From positions 23,402,059 through 23,466,058 of the forward strand of contig NC_092648.1 in NCBI RefSeq assembly GCF_032118995.1: a stretch of 64,000 nt of DNA. Direction: 5' to 3'. The notes under the pieces are model-generated. The model was given only the letters and a program-made list of their open reading frames with translations. It had not been told where the DNA came from and did not search any database. The stretch is from Asterias amurensis. Lineage: Eukaryota > Echinodermata > Asteroidea > Forcipulatida > Asteriidae. Numbering within the stretch: the first letter of the stretch is position 1; each line of letters starts with the position of its first letter. A program made the translations under genes and the position numbers. Below are positions 44,688 to 57,900 of this stretch, in pieces.

Positions 44688-45574
44688 TTTAATTAGTACC
44701 CAGGTTCCTGTACAAGGTATTACACCGTTGGTATTATATTCGTTAATCTAGTCATCGCAAACATCATTTACAAGTCTTCAATTTCTAAATGCCCGTATAA
44801 AAAAAATATAATATTGTCTTGAGCTGGTGGGATGCAAACTAGCTCATTTTAATAATTTGTATCGATTAATAGCTACCTTTGGGTTTTATGTTATCCTAAT
44901 TTATAAAACAATCTTAAAACAGGTTGGTAGTGAATTTGAAATTTTAACAATGTTGAAAACAAAAATTGCAAAATTTCCTTTTTTTTTTTGGAAGACAAAT
45001 TTAACTTTGGTACAAAATTCAAACAAGAAGTGTCTTGTAAGGATAATTGTTTCACTGAACATCAAGTTTTGTACTTTTTGCGCCATTCTGTTAATGTTCC
45101 AATTCTAAACTGACTTTCTGGCGGTGGGTGCAAGATAAGTAAGGCGGCGGTGAGAGTAATTCCGGATTAAAATGTATGAAACCATTCTCGAAATGTTAGG
45201 AGGTTTGTGGAGAATGACATTTCAACCTTTTATTAACTCCTGGAGTTATAGATTCCAAGGTGCTCTCAGAAACCATTTCCTAAGCACTTGAAAAGCAGAA
45301 GAAAATAACTGGATTTCTTTAGATACAGAGAAAATAACAGCTACTTTTTTTCTTCAGAAGGCAGACATAAGAAATTCTGAATTCAGATAAAAGATTGAAA
45401 TTTCTCATGTTTGGTTAAGTCTATCTTTATAACTTTCCCTACTGACTGAAGGGGCAGTACAGTGCTTGGTAATTCTCTTTTAAGAATATAAGAATTCAAG
45501 CAGTGGAAATATATCTGCAGTACTTGCTCGTGTTTTGCCTTAGGACTTGTTTCTTTATAATGCAATCATTAATA

Positions 45575-45900
45575 CTAGCAAGACAGTTAACCTGTCCTTG
45601 TTCGTCATCTTCACACAGTCACATAGTGACGCAATACTATTCTGTTGAAAGCCACAATGTCCTACAAAGCAGATTCCAAAGTTTGTATACCTGCAGTTGT
45701 TGCTTGTGTTTTGGGAAAACAGAATAAGAAATCAAATTGTTTTGTTCACTCTCTTTGGAGTTGTTGAATATATATACCAAGACAGTCAACCGGACCTGTC
45801 ATTGTTCGTCATCTTCACATAGTCACAGCGAGACACAATACTGACCCCCTCTTTTTGCCAACCACAATGCTTTACAGAGCAGGTTCCAAAGTTTGTTGAG
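45575..45900. repeat. Direct duplication of the 3' end of the large gene
   Basis: 45575-45690 and 45776-45900 share GTTCGTCATCTTCACA, AGTCACA, CACAATG and GCAGATTCCAAAGTTTG or a variant, at an offset of about 200 bp. The higher copy includes the stop codon and last codons of the minus-strand gene; the lower copy lies in the presumed 3' UTR. Confidence 0.75.
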
Positions 45901-48900
45901 TCTCTGTCGTAGTAGTCCCTTCACTCACCTCATCTCCGATCTTCTGCCTAACGAGGGACACTAAGAGATCCGAGTAGTGGTCCAGCAGAGCAACAGCCGA
46001 AGTCGTCTCTCCCTCCACAGTCATTCCATTAGCCCGAGTCTTCTGACAGGACGCCAGGGAGGACTTCAGGGCATTGATATCCGTCGGAGAGACCATTGAC
46101 TGTCTGGTTGTAGGAATACCTGACGAAAAGGACTGTGGGACCTCGTCAAATGGCAGTGAGGTTTCACTGACATCGGACATGGTGTCGTCGGTTGTGACTG
46201 AAGGGTTAAGGAGATGCCGTTGTTGTCTGGTAGAGGAGATGGTAGAGGAGGCAGATTGCATCTGACTTAAAGTTGAGTTGAAGTAGTTGAAGAAATGCTG
46301 ATGATTCTCACCTTCGGCAGAGCGAATCTATTCAACCAAATCAAAGAAATTGTCAAATGAAAAGAAAACAAATATTGTATGCTTGATGCGATTAGTTTTT
46401 GCGGTGACCCACTGCAAAAAACAAGATTTGAACTGGGCTCTCCTCACCGGTGTTCCTGGCTGGATTGGCAGCATATTGCGCCACAGCACCTTTTAAACCA
46501 TTACATGGTGCTTAAAGCCATTATACACTTTCGGTAAACAGTATTGTCCCACACGTCATGTATCACAACTTATATATAAAATAACAATCCTGTGGAAATT
46601 TAGGCTCAATCGGTCATCGGAGTCGGGAGAAAATAACGGGAAACCCACTCCTGTTTTCGCGCGTTTCGCCGTGTCATGACATGTGTTTATAACAAATCCG
46701 TAATTCTCGCTAACGAGAATTTATATTGTTTTACCGTTTTCTCAAAAAGTAAAGCATTTCATGGACCAATATTTCAAGAGAAGTCTTTCACCATTACCTT
46801 CTGTAAACCCTGTAAATTATTTGTACATCTGTGAACTTTTTTTTTTTTTTCTGTACCGAAAGGGTCCAATGGCTTTAAGAATTAGGTCTTATATCTCAAA
46901 ATTCGCCCCACTCCTTGCAGTAATAATACCTGGCGCTTTGTATCCGTTGGCAAAAGGCGCGTTATAAATACGGTTGTTATTATTAATATTATTATTCGGT
47001 AGTTAAGTACTATGGACATTTGCTCAGGAATGTGAATACGGAAAAATATAGCACGTCTACGTCCCATATCCAACGATAATGAATTTATCTGCAGGCAAGT
47101 TCGCCATACTATATTTACAACAAATTATGGGTATTTTTGTTTTCAAGGATTCTGTACAATCTGAATTTAAAAAGAAGTTTTGATTTCACAGAACATTATA
47201 ACCTTCGTTCAATTTTTTTTCTCTCCATTTTAAACATGTGACTTGCAGTCTATTGCAGTCTTATATTTATGTAATCTGAATCTTCCAGATGCTTACCTGA
47301 TAACATAGATCCAGACATTGATCAAACGCTGTCTTCATTGTGTCCACTTTGGCCTTCAGCATGTCAAAGGTCAAGGTTGGTGACCCCCCTTCAGGACTTG
47401 GAACTGGAAAAAAAAAATTAAATTTGACGTTAATAATGTTTTGTTTCATTTTACAATTCTTTATGAATAAGGGAATAAAAGGGTAGCGACAAGTTCTTTC
47501 ACGGCCATTTAAAACGCATCGCCCGTAACAATAAAAGTCTTGCACCAAGACTAGCGCAGAGTATCCGCTCACAACCGGTTATAAACACTGGTCATTATCA
47601 AAGGTTTAAACACCCCCATGTGACGCGCTCTCCACCAATAGGAATAGCAAAAACTGTCTGAGGTATTTATGAACACAGAAGGGATTTATCAGAGGAGGAG
47701 CGCAGACTAAAGTAGGAAGAATAACGTGCTTGATTACATACCTCTTATCTCTGTGGCTTCACATGCATCCTGATCCAGTGACTCACTCGTTGTTCCAGCA
47801 GCTTTTAAGACCTCTCTATCAACATGATCAATTCTAGGTGACGATCTCCTCTCAACAGTCTCACTATTCAGCGAAGACCTCCTTCTGTCAGTCCGAATTC
47901 TTGGTGAATGAGTGTTGCCATCGTCAGAGTGGTTGGTTGTGTTATTATTATTAGAGGCATTAGTCTCACTGCTTTCAGACTTCTCTCGCCGACGTCTTCT
48001 AGGCACGGGTCTCACCAAGTCTTTCTTGGGTGACTCACCGTTTTGTTTAAACTCCACTTTGATGTTAGGAGCTGATCCTTTCCTGGCAGTGCGTGGGGAG
48101 GCAGGGCGTGGTGATAATGGGCGTGGTGATAAGGGGCGTGGTGATGTTGGGCATGGCGATGATGAGCGTGGTGGTGATGACCGCCTGGTTAAGTTCAAAC
48201 TATTACTTCGTTTCTCCCGGTAGGCTGCAGCTGCCACTTTCCTCCTTGAGGAACGAGTTGAATCCACCTGAGAATGATCCGATGCTGAGACGGAGTCGCT
48301 GGAGGTCCTCTGATCCCCTGATGTAGCAGTCTCATTAGTAGGGGGTGGAGTGTTTGATGAGCTACGTTTTCGCTGCCTTAACTCCTCGACAGCTTTTGAA
48401 GCAGAGGACCTTCGACAGGTTCTGCTGCTCTTACAAACCGTTGTGCTCGTCGGTGGAGGCATTGCCAGTGCGTCACCACTATCTTTAGAGTTAGGTTCAA
48501 TGTCTTGTTGAGAAGATGCATCACTGGTTAACTGTGGAGAAGTTGATAGTGCGAGACCATCTGGGATCTGAGCTGAATCTATTTGGGAGACGGCTTCATT
48601 GATCAGTTGATCATTGCTTATTTTGTCCGTCAACTCTATAGCAGATTCCGACTGCTGTTGAGTTTTCTCAACCAGCGAATCCTTTGCTGATTGCGTGTCC
48701 CCTGCCCTTGTGAACCTGGCAGTGACAGATTCGGTCTCAGGTGAAGTTTCTTCCGACTTGGACGGTTTGGAGCCCTCAACAGCACCTCCCAAGGAGGGTC
48801 TCTTTTTCTTCTTCAGCCTTGAGGGCGAGGAGGGAGGGGTGTCGTTCTCCTTCCGCGTGGATTTCTTGGCTCGGGAGCTAGTCGTTCCAATCTCATAAGA

Positions 48901-51900
48901 CTTTGGCTTCAAGAGGTTGGGAACGTTCGGAAGAACACGTTCTGTGCGAGCTCGATATTTCTCCCTCGCTGGACTGTTGGCTCGTATACGTTTCCTCTCA
49001 ACGCTCTGACTGCGAGGGTGAGTCTTTAGCACTATGTTGAAAGTGGGAGATTCGGTTCTGCCTTCTTCATCCTTGGATGCTGCTAAAACAATGGACAGGA
49101 AAGGAATCCAAGAAATTAACAATCGTCAATTTAAATATTAATTGGTGGCCGTTAGTAAAGTAACCTCCAAATTTTGCTTACATTTTTAGATGCAAATAGT
49201 TCCAAATCATTATGAATGAGTAAAAAATATCCACACATTGTTTGACCCAACACATTGGGAAACAACAACCTTGTAAAATGTCAAGCTTAATCAGTGATCG
49301 GAGACCAGAGAGCAATTGTTTAATTCACTTCTGTATGGTTTTCACAAATTGCCCAGATGTTGCTAGTATTGTTTACTTCTTTAATCAAATTTTACAAGAA
49401 AAAATTAAATTTAGGCTTGTGTTTGACATTGGGATACTATGTAAACAAACTACATTGGAAAAGTTTCATATCCGGACATGATCTTAACCTTTTTTGACCT
49501 CTTTACGTAAATGGGTGTTAATCAAACCTTCGGCCACCAAAGAGTTAAAATAAACAAAATTCTCTACCATGACCTTACTTATTACATGGAAGTTGTGTAA
49601 ATCTGTGAACATTTATTTTGTTCAATCTTACCAAAGTGGTTTAGACCCTTTAATGCACACATACTCAATTCTTTTTAATGTCAAGTACCTACATTTCTTA
49701 AATGCAAACTTGCTGGTCTCACTGAAAAAGCAGCAAATCACAAACAACTTACAGCCAAGCCACACAAGAAGTCTTGTCTAAGGACAGAATCCCACGAGAC
49801 TCGACTTAAATCTCACTAACCTTCTCTAAGATCAGACATGGATGTTGCCTTCCTCATGGTCGTAGCCGACGTCTGCTCTTTCCTGGCCTTCATCCTCTCT
49901 ACCTTGCTCCTACTACCGGACGATATTGATCTACGACTCTGATGAGACTCATACTTAGAGGTCCTCTCCAAGTTCTCCTTGTTGGCCTTCTCCACTGCCT
50001 CAGTGGTATCCTTAGTCGAGGATCTTTTGCCTTTGATGATGGGCAAGTGTTCTGATGTTGTGGTGATGACGCTGGATTGGCTGTCCGAGCTGATGATGCT
50101 CTCTGAGCGGCTCGATGGACGAGAAATTGAAACATCAGTAAGAACATTCAAGTCGGACGTCGACACCTCCATAACATCAAGCGAAGCTTGACCACTGTCA
50201 TCAGTTAATGCTGATAATCTTGTATCAGTTTGATCACATGAAGGAATGTCTTCGTTCGTCGTCTGCGACTCTTTGGTTTCTAGCGTTTCATTAGATTCCT
50301 TTTCAACAACCTGTCTGGATTCTTCAGTCACTGTTAAGTCCTCCTTCACTGCCTCCTTCTCGTTGACGTCAGAATTCTCAAGCAACGTTTGCTGAGACTC
50401 GGTTTTGGCTTCGACAGTTTCCACAAGTTTCTCAGAATCTTGTTCCTTGTTAATATAATCCAGTGGAGCATCTCTCTCATTTAGTTCATGGTCCACTAAG
50501 TCCGTGCTCTTGGCAGGTTCCTTAACAACCTCCACCTGTTCAATGTTCACAGGCATCTCGCCTTCTTTGGAATGTTCCTGATTGTTGGAAGTGTGGAGGG
50601 ATTTCTTTGGTGATGTGGGCGTTAAGATAGGGGTAGTTGTTGTAGTGGAGGAGGAAGATGATGAGGATGTTGTAGACTTACTACTAAGGGATAACGATTT
50701 CCATCCCATCTAAAAATGGAAAGATCAGCAGTTGTTGTTAAGATGATGAAGCCCAAAATATATTCTGTTCCTTGAACAGGTAATCATTATTAAAAAAAAT
50801 TGGGGGGGGGGGGGCTGGTTTATATTGGAGGTTTCATACAGGGTTGGTAAAGATAAAAAACATCCTTGTGTAATTTCAGTTTGAAAGCTTATCGAATTAT
50901 GAATTTCATACTGGAATTTCATACTAGAACATTTTTTTCTGTGATATATTTCCCCCTGAAATGAAGTCATATACAGGAAAAATGTAAATGGAAACCTTTT
51001 AAGCATTTTTTTTTAAAAGCAAGTTTTTAAACCAGAAGCTAACTTTGGTTAGGACAATGTATTTACATGCTGTAAATTGTGCACGGTTTTCCAGCATTTT
51101 TTCCTACTTTCACTGGGTTGAGCCCAAATTTTTACAGGTTTGTTATTTCATATGGTTGATCACACAGAACATAGTCTGCGACTTTTTTTGTCAGTTCAAC
51201 CAATCCTGTATAATAACTCCTTTAAAGCCATTGGACCCTTTCGGTACAGAAAAAAAATTAAAAGTTCACAGATGTACAAATACTTTACAGGGTTTACAGA
51301 AGGTAATGGTCAAAGACTTCTCTTGAAATATTATTCCATGAAATGCTTTACTTTTTGAGAAAACATTCAAACAATATCAACTCTCGATATCGAGAATTAC
51401 AGATTTATTTTAAACTCATGTCATGACACGGCGAAACGAGCGGAAACAAGGGTGGGTTTTCCCGGTTTTTTTTCCCGACTCCGATGACCGATTGAGCCTA
51501 AATTTTCACAGCTTTGCTATTTTACATAGAAGTCGTGATACACGAAGTGTGGGCCTTGGACAATACTGTTTACCGAAAGTGTCCAATGGCTTTAAGAAAT
51601 TGCAAAATAGTGGTACAACAATCAATAAATAACAACACTTGACTAGTGGTGGTTTCATGTTTCCTTCCCCCCAAAAAATTACAAGGCTAAAAGTTTCTAA
51701 ATATGCTAAAAAAGAAAACAAAATCATGCAATCATCCCGGTAGCTACAACTACCCCAAACCGGCAAGCAACCACAACCCACAAGCAGTAATTAGCATTCC
51801 ACTACCCCATCATGAAACACATAAACAGCACGTCATGCACATTGACCTGCCAACCTTAAATCAGCACCAAGAAATAAATGGAATACAATGAAATCAAAGC

Positions 51901-54900
51901 ATGCTTGAGGAGTGATTCAAAACAAACTGCAAAATATCAAAGTAGAAATCAAAACCAATTTCACTCATGCTTAGTGTTCAGATTAGACTTAACTTTTGGG
52001 GAAAATCCTGCTACATGATTAAAAAAAAAATCAAGCTAAACGCGACTACGTGTCAATTTTACCCTGAGGCCCGAAATCTTGGTATGTGATTTGTGTATAA
52101 AAAAATTAAATAAAAACATTTGACAAAAGTGTTTAAATGATGCAAACTGTGCGCTGTGCATGTGCAAGGTGCAATGGATTGAAATGAAGAGTTCATTCCA
52201 GACTCAAGAATACCTTAATCATATTTGATTTTCTAAATCTGGTAAAATATCCCGTTCAAAAGGTTCAATGATATTGACTCTGTCAAATGAGTGCAATTTG
52301 AGTGAATGAGATGTTGTGCTGAGTACTAAATAATGCCACTTGAAAAAAAACACCCCACTGAGAAGGGCAGCGCTCAAGCATGGCGCTCGCTGGGTCAACG
52401 CATCAACCCTTGACCTTTGACACTTACAGATTGTAGTCTCCGTCTAGTCTCATCTACAGCTCTAGCCATGACGTCCTTGCGACGTTGAAGGTACTAATGA
52501 TTGAGATGGAAAGATGAGTAGAGAAAGAGAGAGAGAGAGGCAATGATTTGTGCACCCAGAGGACCACTGGTCAGGTTACCACTCTGGCTCATTGCTCTTA
52601 AATCACACCCAACCCATGATGCCAGAGGCAGTAAGTGTTTTGTACCTGGGGAAAAAAGTAGGTACATTTTGTCTAGTACAATGGCTGGCCTACATGTTAC
52701 ACAAACTGTGGCTGATAACCAAGTTTGCTGGTAAAGCTAGACTGGATAAATACAAAAGATGTAACTAATTTTTTAGTTCAGAAATAAAATGCATTTGCAG
52801 CTAGATTTAACTTTAGCATTACCAGAAATAAAATGCATTTGCAGCTAGATTTAACTATTAACGGATTTCTTTATCAATCACACTTAGTCAGGGTGGAGCG
52901 TATCCAAGACAAGCCAATGTTTACTAGCAAAAAATGCTTAAGTTGCAAGCTTTTCACCGAGTTAATAACAGTTGGAAGTTTAAAAGCACCCTGAAAAGCT
53001 ACCACCCTGTATTAGGGTTTCAAGCAATTCTATTTGTTAATAAAAAGCGCCCGTTTTGGCTTTCCATCACCCCATTGCTGTAAAAATGAAAGACATTCAA
53101 ACTATTTCAGTATTTACAATTTACGCTTTTTAAATTTTTCTTTAAGACAGAACCTGGCAAATTCAAAACATAGAAAAAGATACTAAAAGAAAAACCCACA
53201 TCAATCAATGAGCACAACTACAAATGAACACAGATTGCCAAAAACCTGCTCAGGCTAAACTCAATCCACTAAAACTAAATGAATAAATGAGCGAAAGGAC
53301 TATTCAACTCTGATCACTTAAACAAAAAGTACACTCTGCAAACAACAACCACGATGCATCAGAGACATGTCATAAAGAATCACATGCAATGAGTCAAACA
53401 AAATGATGAGTTTTTATCAAAATGGTGAGATTTTATTTCTTAAAGCATTCTGTTGATAAATCGCAACAAAACATGAGGGTGGCAATGAACAAGTTCAGAT
53501 GTGGTAAGAAAACATCTGAGTATCAGCCCAAATCAGTGAAAACTCACTGTACAAGGTTCCGTGAAAACTCACTGTACAAGGTTCCGTGAAAACTCACTGT
53601 ACAATGTTCAGTGAAAACTCACTGTACAAGGTTCAGTGAAAACTCACTGTACAATGTTCAGTGAAAACTCACTGTACAAGGTTCAGTGAAAACTCACTGT
53701 ACAATGTTCAGTGAAAGCTCACTGTACAAGGTTCAGTGAAAACTTACTGTACAAGGTTCAGTGAAAACTTACTGTACAAGGTTCAGTGAAAACTTACTGT
53801 ACAATGTTCAGTGAAAACTTACTGTACAATGTTCAGAAAGTATGCAAATCAGTCTCTTGTAAAAAAACCTGTCATTTTGATGAACTCATCGCATGGCTAT
53901 TCTAGAACCACATACAAACATGAAGTCGTTACTAACAGTCCTGGAATTTCATGAAGTGCGGGGAGGTCACTGTCTCTGTTGCTCGGGTATTTTGCCAATT
54001 GACACCCTTCTAAAATGTTCCTTAAAGATTTAAAATCTTTGAGACAAAGTGACCTTTCCAAAAAACGGAACCCTCCACAGATGAAATTTCAAAACCTGTG
54101 TGAACCATTGGAATCTTGTTTTCACATTGTTCAATTTACTTAATAGTAAAACTGCATCAAATTACAAGAAAACACTTCAAGTTGTTTAACATATCCAGCA
54201 TATGGACAATCTAAAGAAAAGACTCCACAACAAGCACATCGCAAAGTGTCACAAAAACAGAAAGGCAAGCACATGTGATTCTCCTCTTACCACTTGAGCC
54301 GTGACTCCGCCCACTGATGATGATGGCATCTTGTACGTACTTGACGCTATACTCCTTGAGAACAGAAAAGTTAATCCAATCAAATCATTGATCTTCACAA
54401 GTTATATTAACATCAATTGAATATAAATCAACCCCTTGTAACAACATCACATGTAGGGTTCGTCATGCTTGTCACTTAATGGTAAGCGTGTCAGACGCTG
54501 CATCACCTTAAATGTGCGCTAAACTGTATAATACACAGGAGCATCGACTCCCAAAACAGACAACCGAGAATAGTGTGATGATGTTATCGGGCCTAATTTC
54601 ATAGATATGCTTAAGCAGAAAATATTGCATAACAATTTTCTGTTAAGCAGAAATGAGCAGGATACCAGTTTCAAATTGTACATGTGACATGGTTGTTTGG
54701 CTGGTAACCTTATTCTGATAAGCATAATTTTATTATGCTTATTTACATGTTGTGCTTGAGCAGCTCAATGAAATTGGGCCCTGGTGAATTTGGAAGAACA
54801 CATCTTATTATTGAGAGCTTCTGTACCTGCAAAAAATTGCTTTCTCAAACATTAAACAATTACTTTTAAAGGCAGTGGACACTATTGGTAATTGTCAAAG

Positions 54901-57900
54901 ACTAGCCTTCACAGTTGGTGTATCTCAACATATGCATAAAATAACAAACCTGTGAAAATTTGAGCTCAATCGGTCATCGAACTTGCGAGATAATAATGAA
55001 AGAAAAAAACACCCTTGTCACACGAAGTTGTGTGCGTTTAGATGGTTGATTTTGAGATCTCAAGTTCTAAACCTGAGGTCTCGAAATCAAATTCGTGGAA
55101 AATTACTTTTTCTCGAAAACTCTGGCACTTCAGAGGGAGCCATTTCTCACAATGTTTTATACCATCAACCTCTCCCCATTACTCGTCACCAAGAAAGTTG
55201 TTGTGCTAATAAATATTTTGGGTAATTATCAATAGTGTCCACTGCCTTTAAAATGAAGAGCAATAATAGCTTGGTTTCCAAGCAGATATTAACTATGCCC
55301 TTATTTATCAGTTGGACTCAAACTCCTTGGGTTTGATGCAATTCTTTCTCAATGGGTCAAACTTACTTGAGGTGACTCGACTGCGACCTTGACAGGAACT
55401 TGGATGAGATACTCAGGCGATGCTGCGTACCGTTACTGATCCCCACCGAGGCAAAGCCTGACTGAAGTTGCTCCAAACACTTGCCGAACTTCTCCTTCTC
55501 AGCGAAGGTGAAGTTAGTGTGCAGGAAACTCTCTTCATCTTTGTCCTGATCGGGACTGGGTGAATCCTGACTTGTGGTGGCGCTCTCCGTGTTATTGCCA
55601 CTAGTGGAGGGGCTCGTTGAGGAGGAGGGGTCATCTTCCATGGAGGGTTTGGATTCTTCTTCTACTTCTTCCTCCTCCTCCTCTTCTTCTTCTTCTTCTT
55701 CATCTTCTTCTTCATCTTCACTTGTGCCAAGACTTACTGGATCGGTGCTCTCAGATCCCTCAGCTACATATTTTAAGATCATGAAAAATAGGAGAAGATA
55801 ATAAAAAGGTCGTAGGTACGAATCCCACCGAGTAATATGCCTGGGGTTTTTTTTCAAAGAACTCGGCGAAAAGTACTGAGTATACATTGCTTATACAAAT
55901 CGATGTTCGGGTAAAACCAAAATTAATAATAATTAACAAATAAAATTTCACTTTCTTGGGTGAAAACAATTCAGGCAGTCTAATGATCAGCAATGGGGCA
56001 TCGTGTGACCAATGCTATGGTTTTTGAGATTGGCAACGTATACCTGTGGTTTTGTATTGTTTAATCCTATGTTAATGTGGACATAAACAATTAAACTATC
56101 CTGTGAAAATTTCATTTCAAAAGACAGATATCGCAACAAAATCTGGAACGGTTATGTCCATGCAGGAAGAGTTATCCCAATAGGAATACACAATCTGAGA
56201 AAGGAATGACCGTAACGTTTCTCATATTATCTTAAGTTTTTGTTTCTATACTATCTTTCCGAGGGGTTTAAATCGGTCACTTGAGACTGGGCGGCCAAGG
56301 AAAGAGTTATTCATTCCTAGATCCCATGACAACAAAATATGACTTTGCTAACAATCTATGCTCATCTATTTGGAATCTTCACAGCCTAAACATTGAGTGT
56401 CAACCCTAACCTTTAGCAAGATCTTCATCCTGAATGACCCGACTATTTCTTGGACTCTCCTTCTCCTTCTGCTCATGTTTGATGAAGGATCGAGCTCTTC
56501 GTCTCTGAAGCTCCTCCATGCTGGACGTAGACTCCGTCACCAGAAACTGCAAACTGAAGAAACAAACTCATATATATAAACTTTATATAAGCTGTTTATT
56601 TTTATGCACAGAACACTACCAACTATTGATCACTAACATCTTTGGCTAAGAAGTTTTAAAATTCATTTCACATTTATTTCCATACTGTAAAACATAAAGC
56701 ATTACAGAATGCATATAACAATGTATAAGCCAACAGAGTAGTATAAGGTTTATACAGTCAACGAAAAGGAACAGTATGGAGGTCGATTTGATCAGCCAAG
56801 GCTTGTAGTAATCAGCCTGTAGACAGACTGAGACAAGATAAATGGACAAACAGAGACAAGACAAACGGACAGACAGAGAGAGTGTGGAGGCCAATTTGAT
56901 CAGCCAAGGCATGTAGTAATCAGCCTGTGGACAGATACAAGACAAACAGACAGACAGAGACAGTATGGAGGTCGATTTGATCAGCCAAGGCATGTAGTAA
57001 TCAGCCTGTGGACAGAGACAAGACAAACAGACAGACAGAGACAGTATGGAGGTCGATTTGATCAGCCAAGGCATGTAGTAATCAGCCTGTGGACAGAGAC
57101 AAGACAAACAGACAGACAGAGACAGTATGGAGGCCAGTTTGATCAGCCAAGGCATGTAGTAATCAGCCTGTGGACAGAGACAAGACAAACAGACAGACAG
57201 AGACAGTATGGAGCCCAATTTGATCAGCCAAGGCATGTAGTAATCAGCCTGTGGACAGAGACAAGACAAACAGACAGACAGAGACAGTTTGGAGCCCAAT
57301 TTGATCAGCCAAGGCATGTAGTAATCAGCCTGTGGACAGATACAAGACAAACAGACAGACAGAGACAGTGTGGAGGCCAATTTGATCAGCAAAGGCATGT
57401 AGTAATCAGCCTGTGGACAGAGACAAGACAAACAGACAGACAGAGACAGTATGGAGGCCAATTTGATCAGCCAAGGCATGTAGTAATCAGCCTGTGGACA
57501 GATACAAGACAAACAGACAGACAGAGACAGTTTGGAGCCCAATTTGATCAGCCAAGGCATGTAGTAATCAGCCTGTGGACAGATACAAGACAAACAGACA
57601 GACAGAGACAGTATGGAGCCCAATTTGATCAGCCAAGGCATGTAGTAATCAGCCTGTGGACAGATACAAGACAAACAGACAGACAGAGACAGTATGGAGA
57701 CCAATCTGATCAGCCAAGGCATGTAGTAATCAGCCTGTGGACAGGTACAAGACAAACAGACAGACAGAGACAGTATGGAGGACAATTTGATCAGCCAAGG
57801 CATGTAGTAATCAGCCTGTGGACAGATACAAGACAAACAGACAGACAGAGACAGTATGGAGGCCAATCTGATCAGCCAAGGCATGTAGTAATCAGCCTGT

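Larger units (their letters stand above)
39089..45871. other. Gene-free stretch between the 3' ends of HYLS1 and the large minus-strand gene
   Basis: The flanking genes converge here. Contents: family I copies (39302-39700, 41734-42102), a 68-bp triple repeat (39960-40132), fused fragments of families III and II (40133-40425), a tandem repeat of about 58 bp (40832-41130), a GGGTGCG element (43705-43954), a TIR element (44341-44687) and a duplicated 3'-end segment (45575-45900). A SINE-like piece is at about 43620-43685. No exon was recognised. Confidence 0.55.

Noticed and set aside
47912-48898. Plus-strand frames of 67-103 aa opposite the large exon
   Set aside because: Shadows of the minus-strand exon; composition mirrors its Ser/Arg-rich codons.
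53533-53836. CRISPR-like regularity
   Set aside because: The 25-bp units adjoin with no unique spacers, and the genome is eukaryotic.
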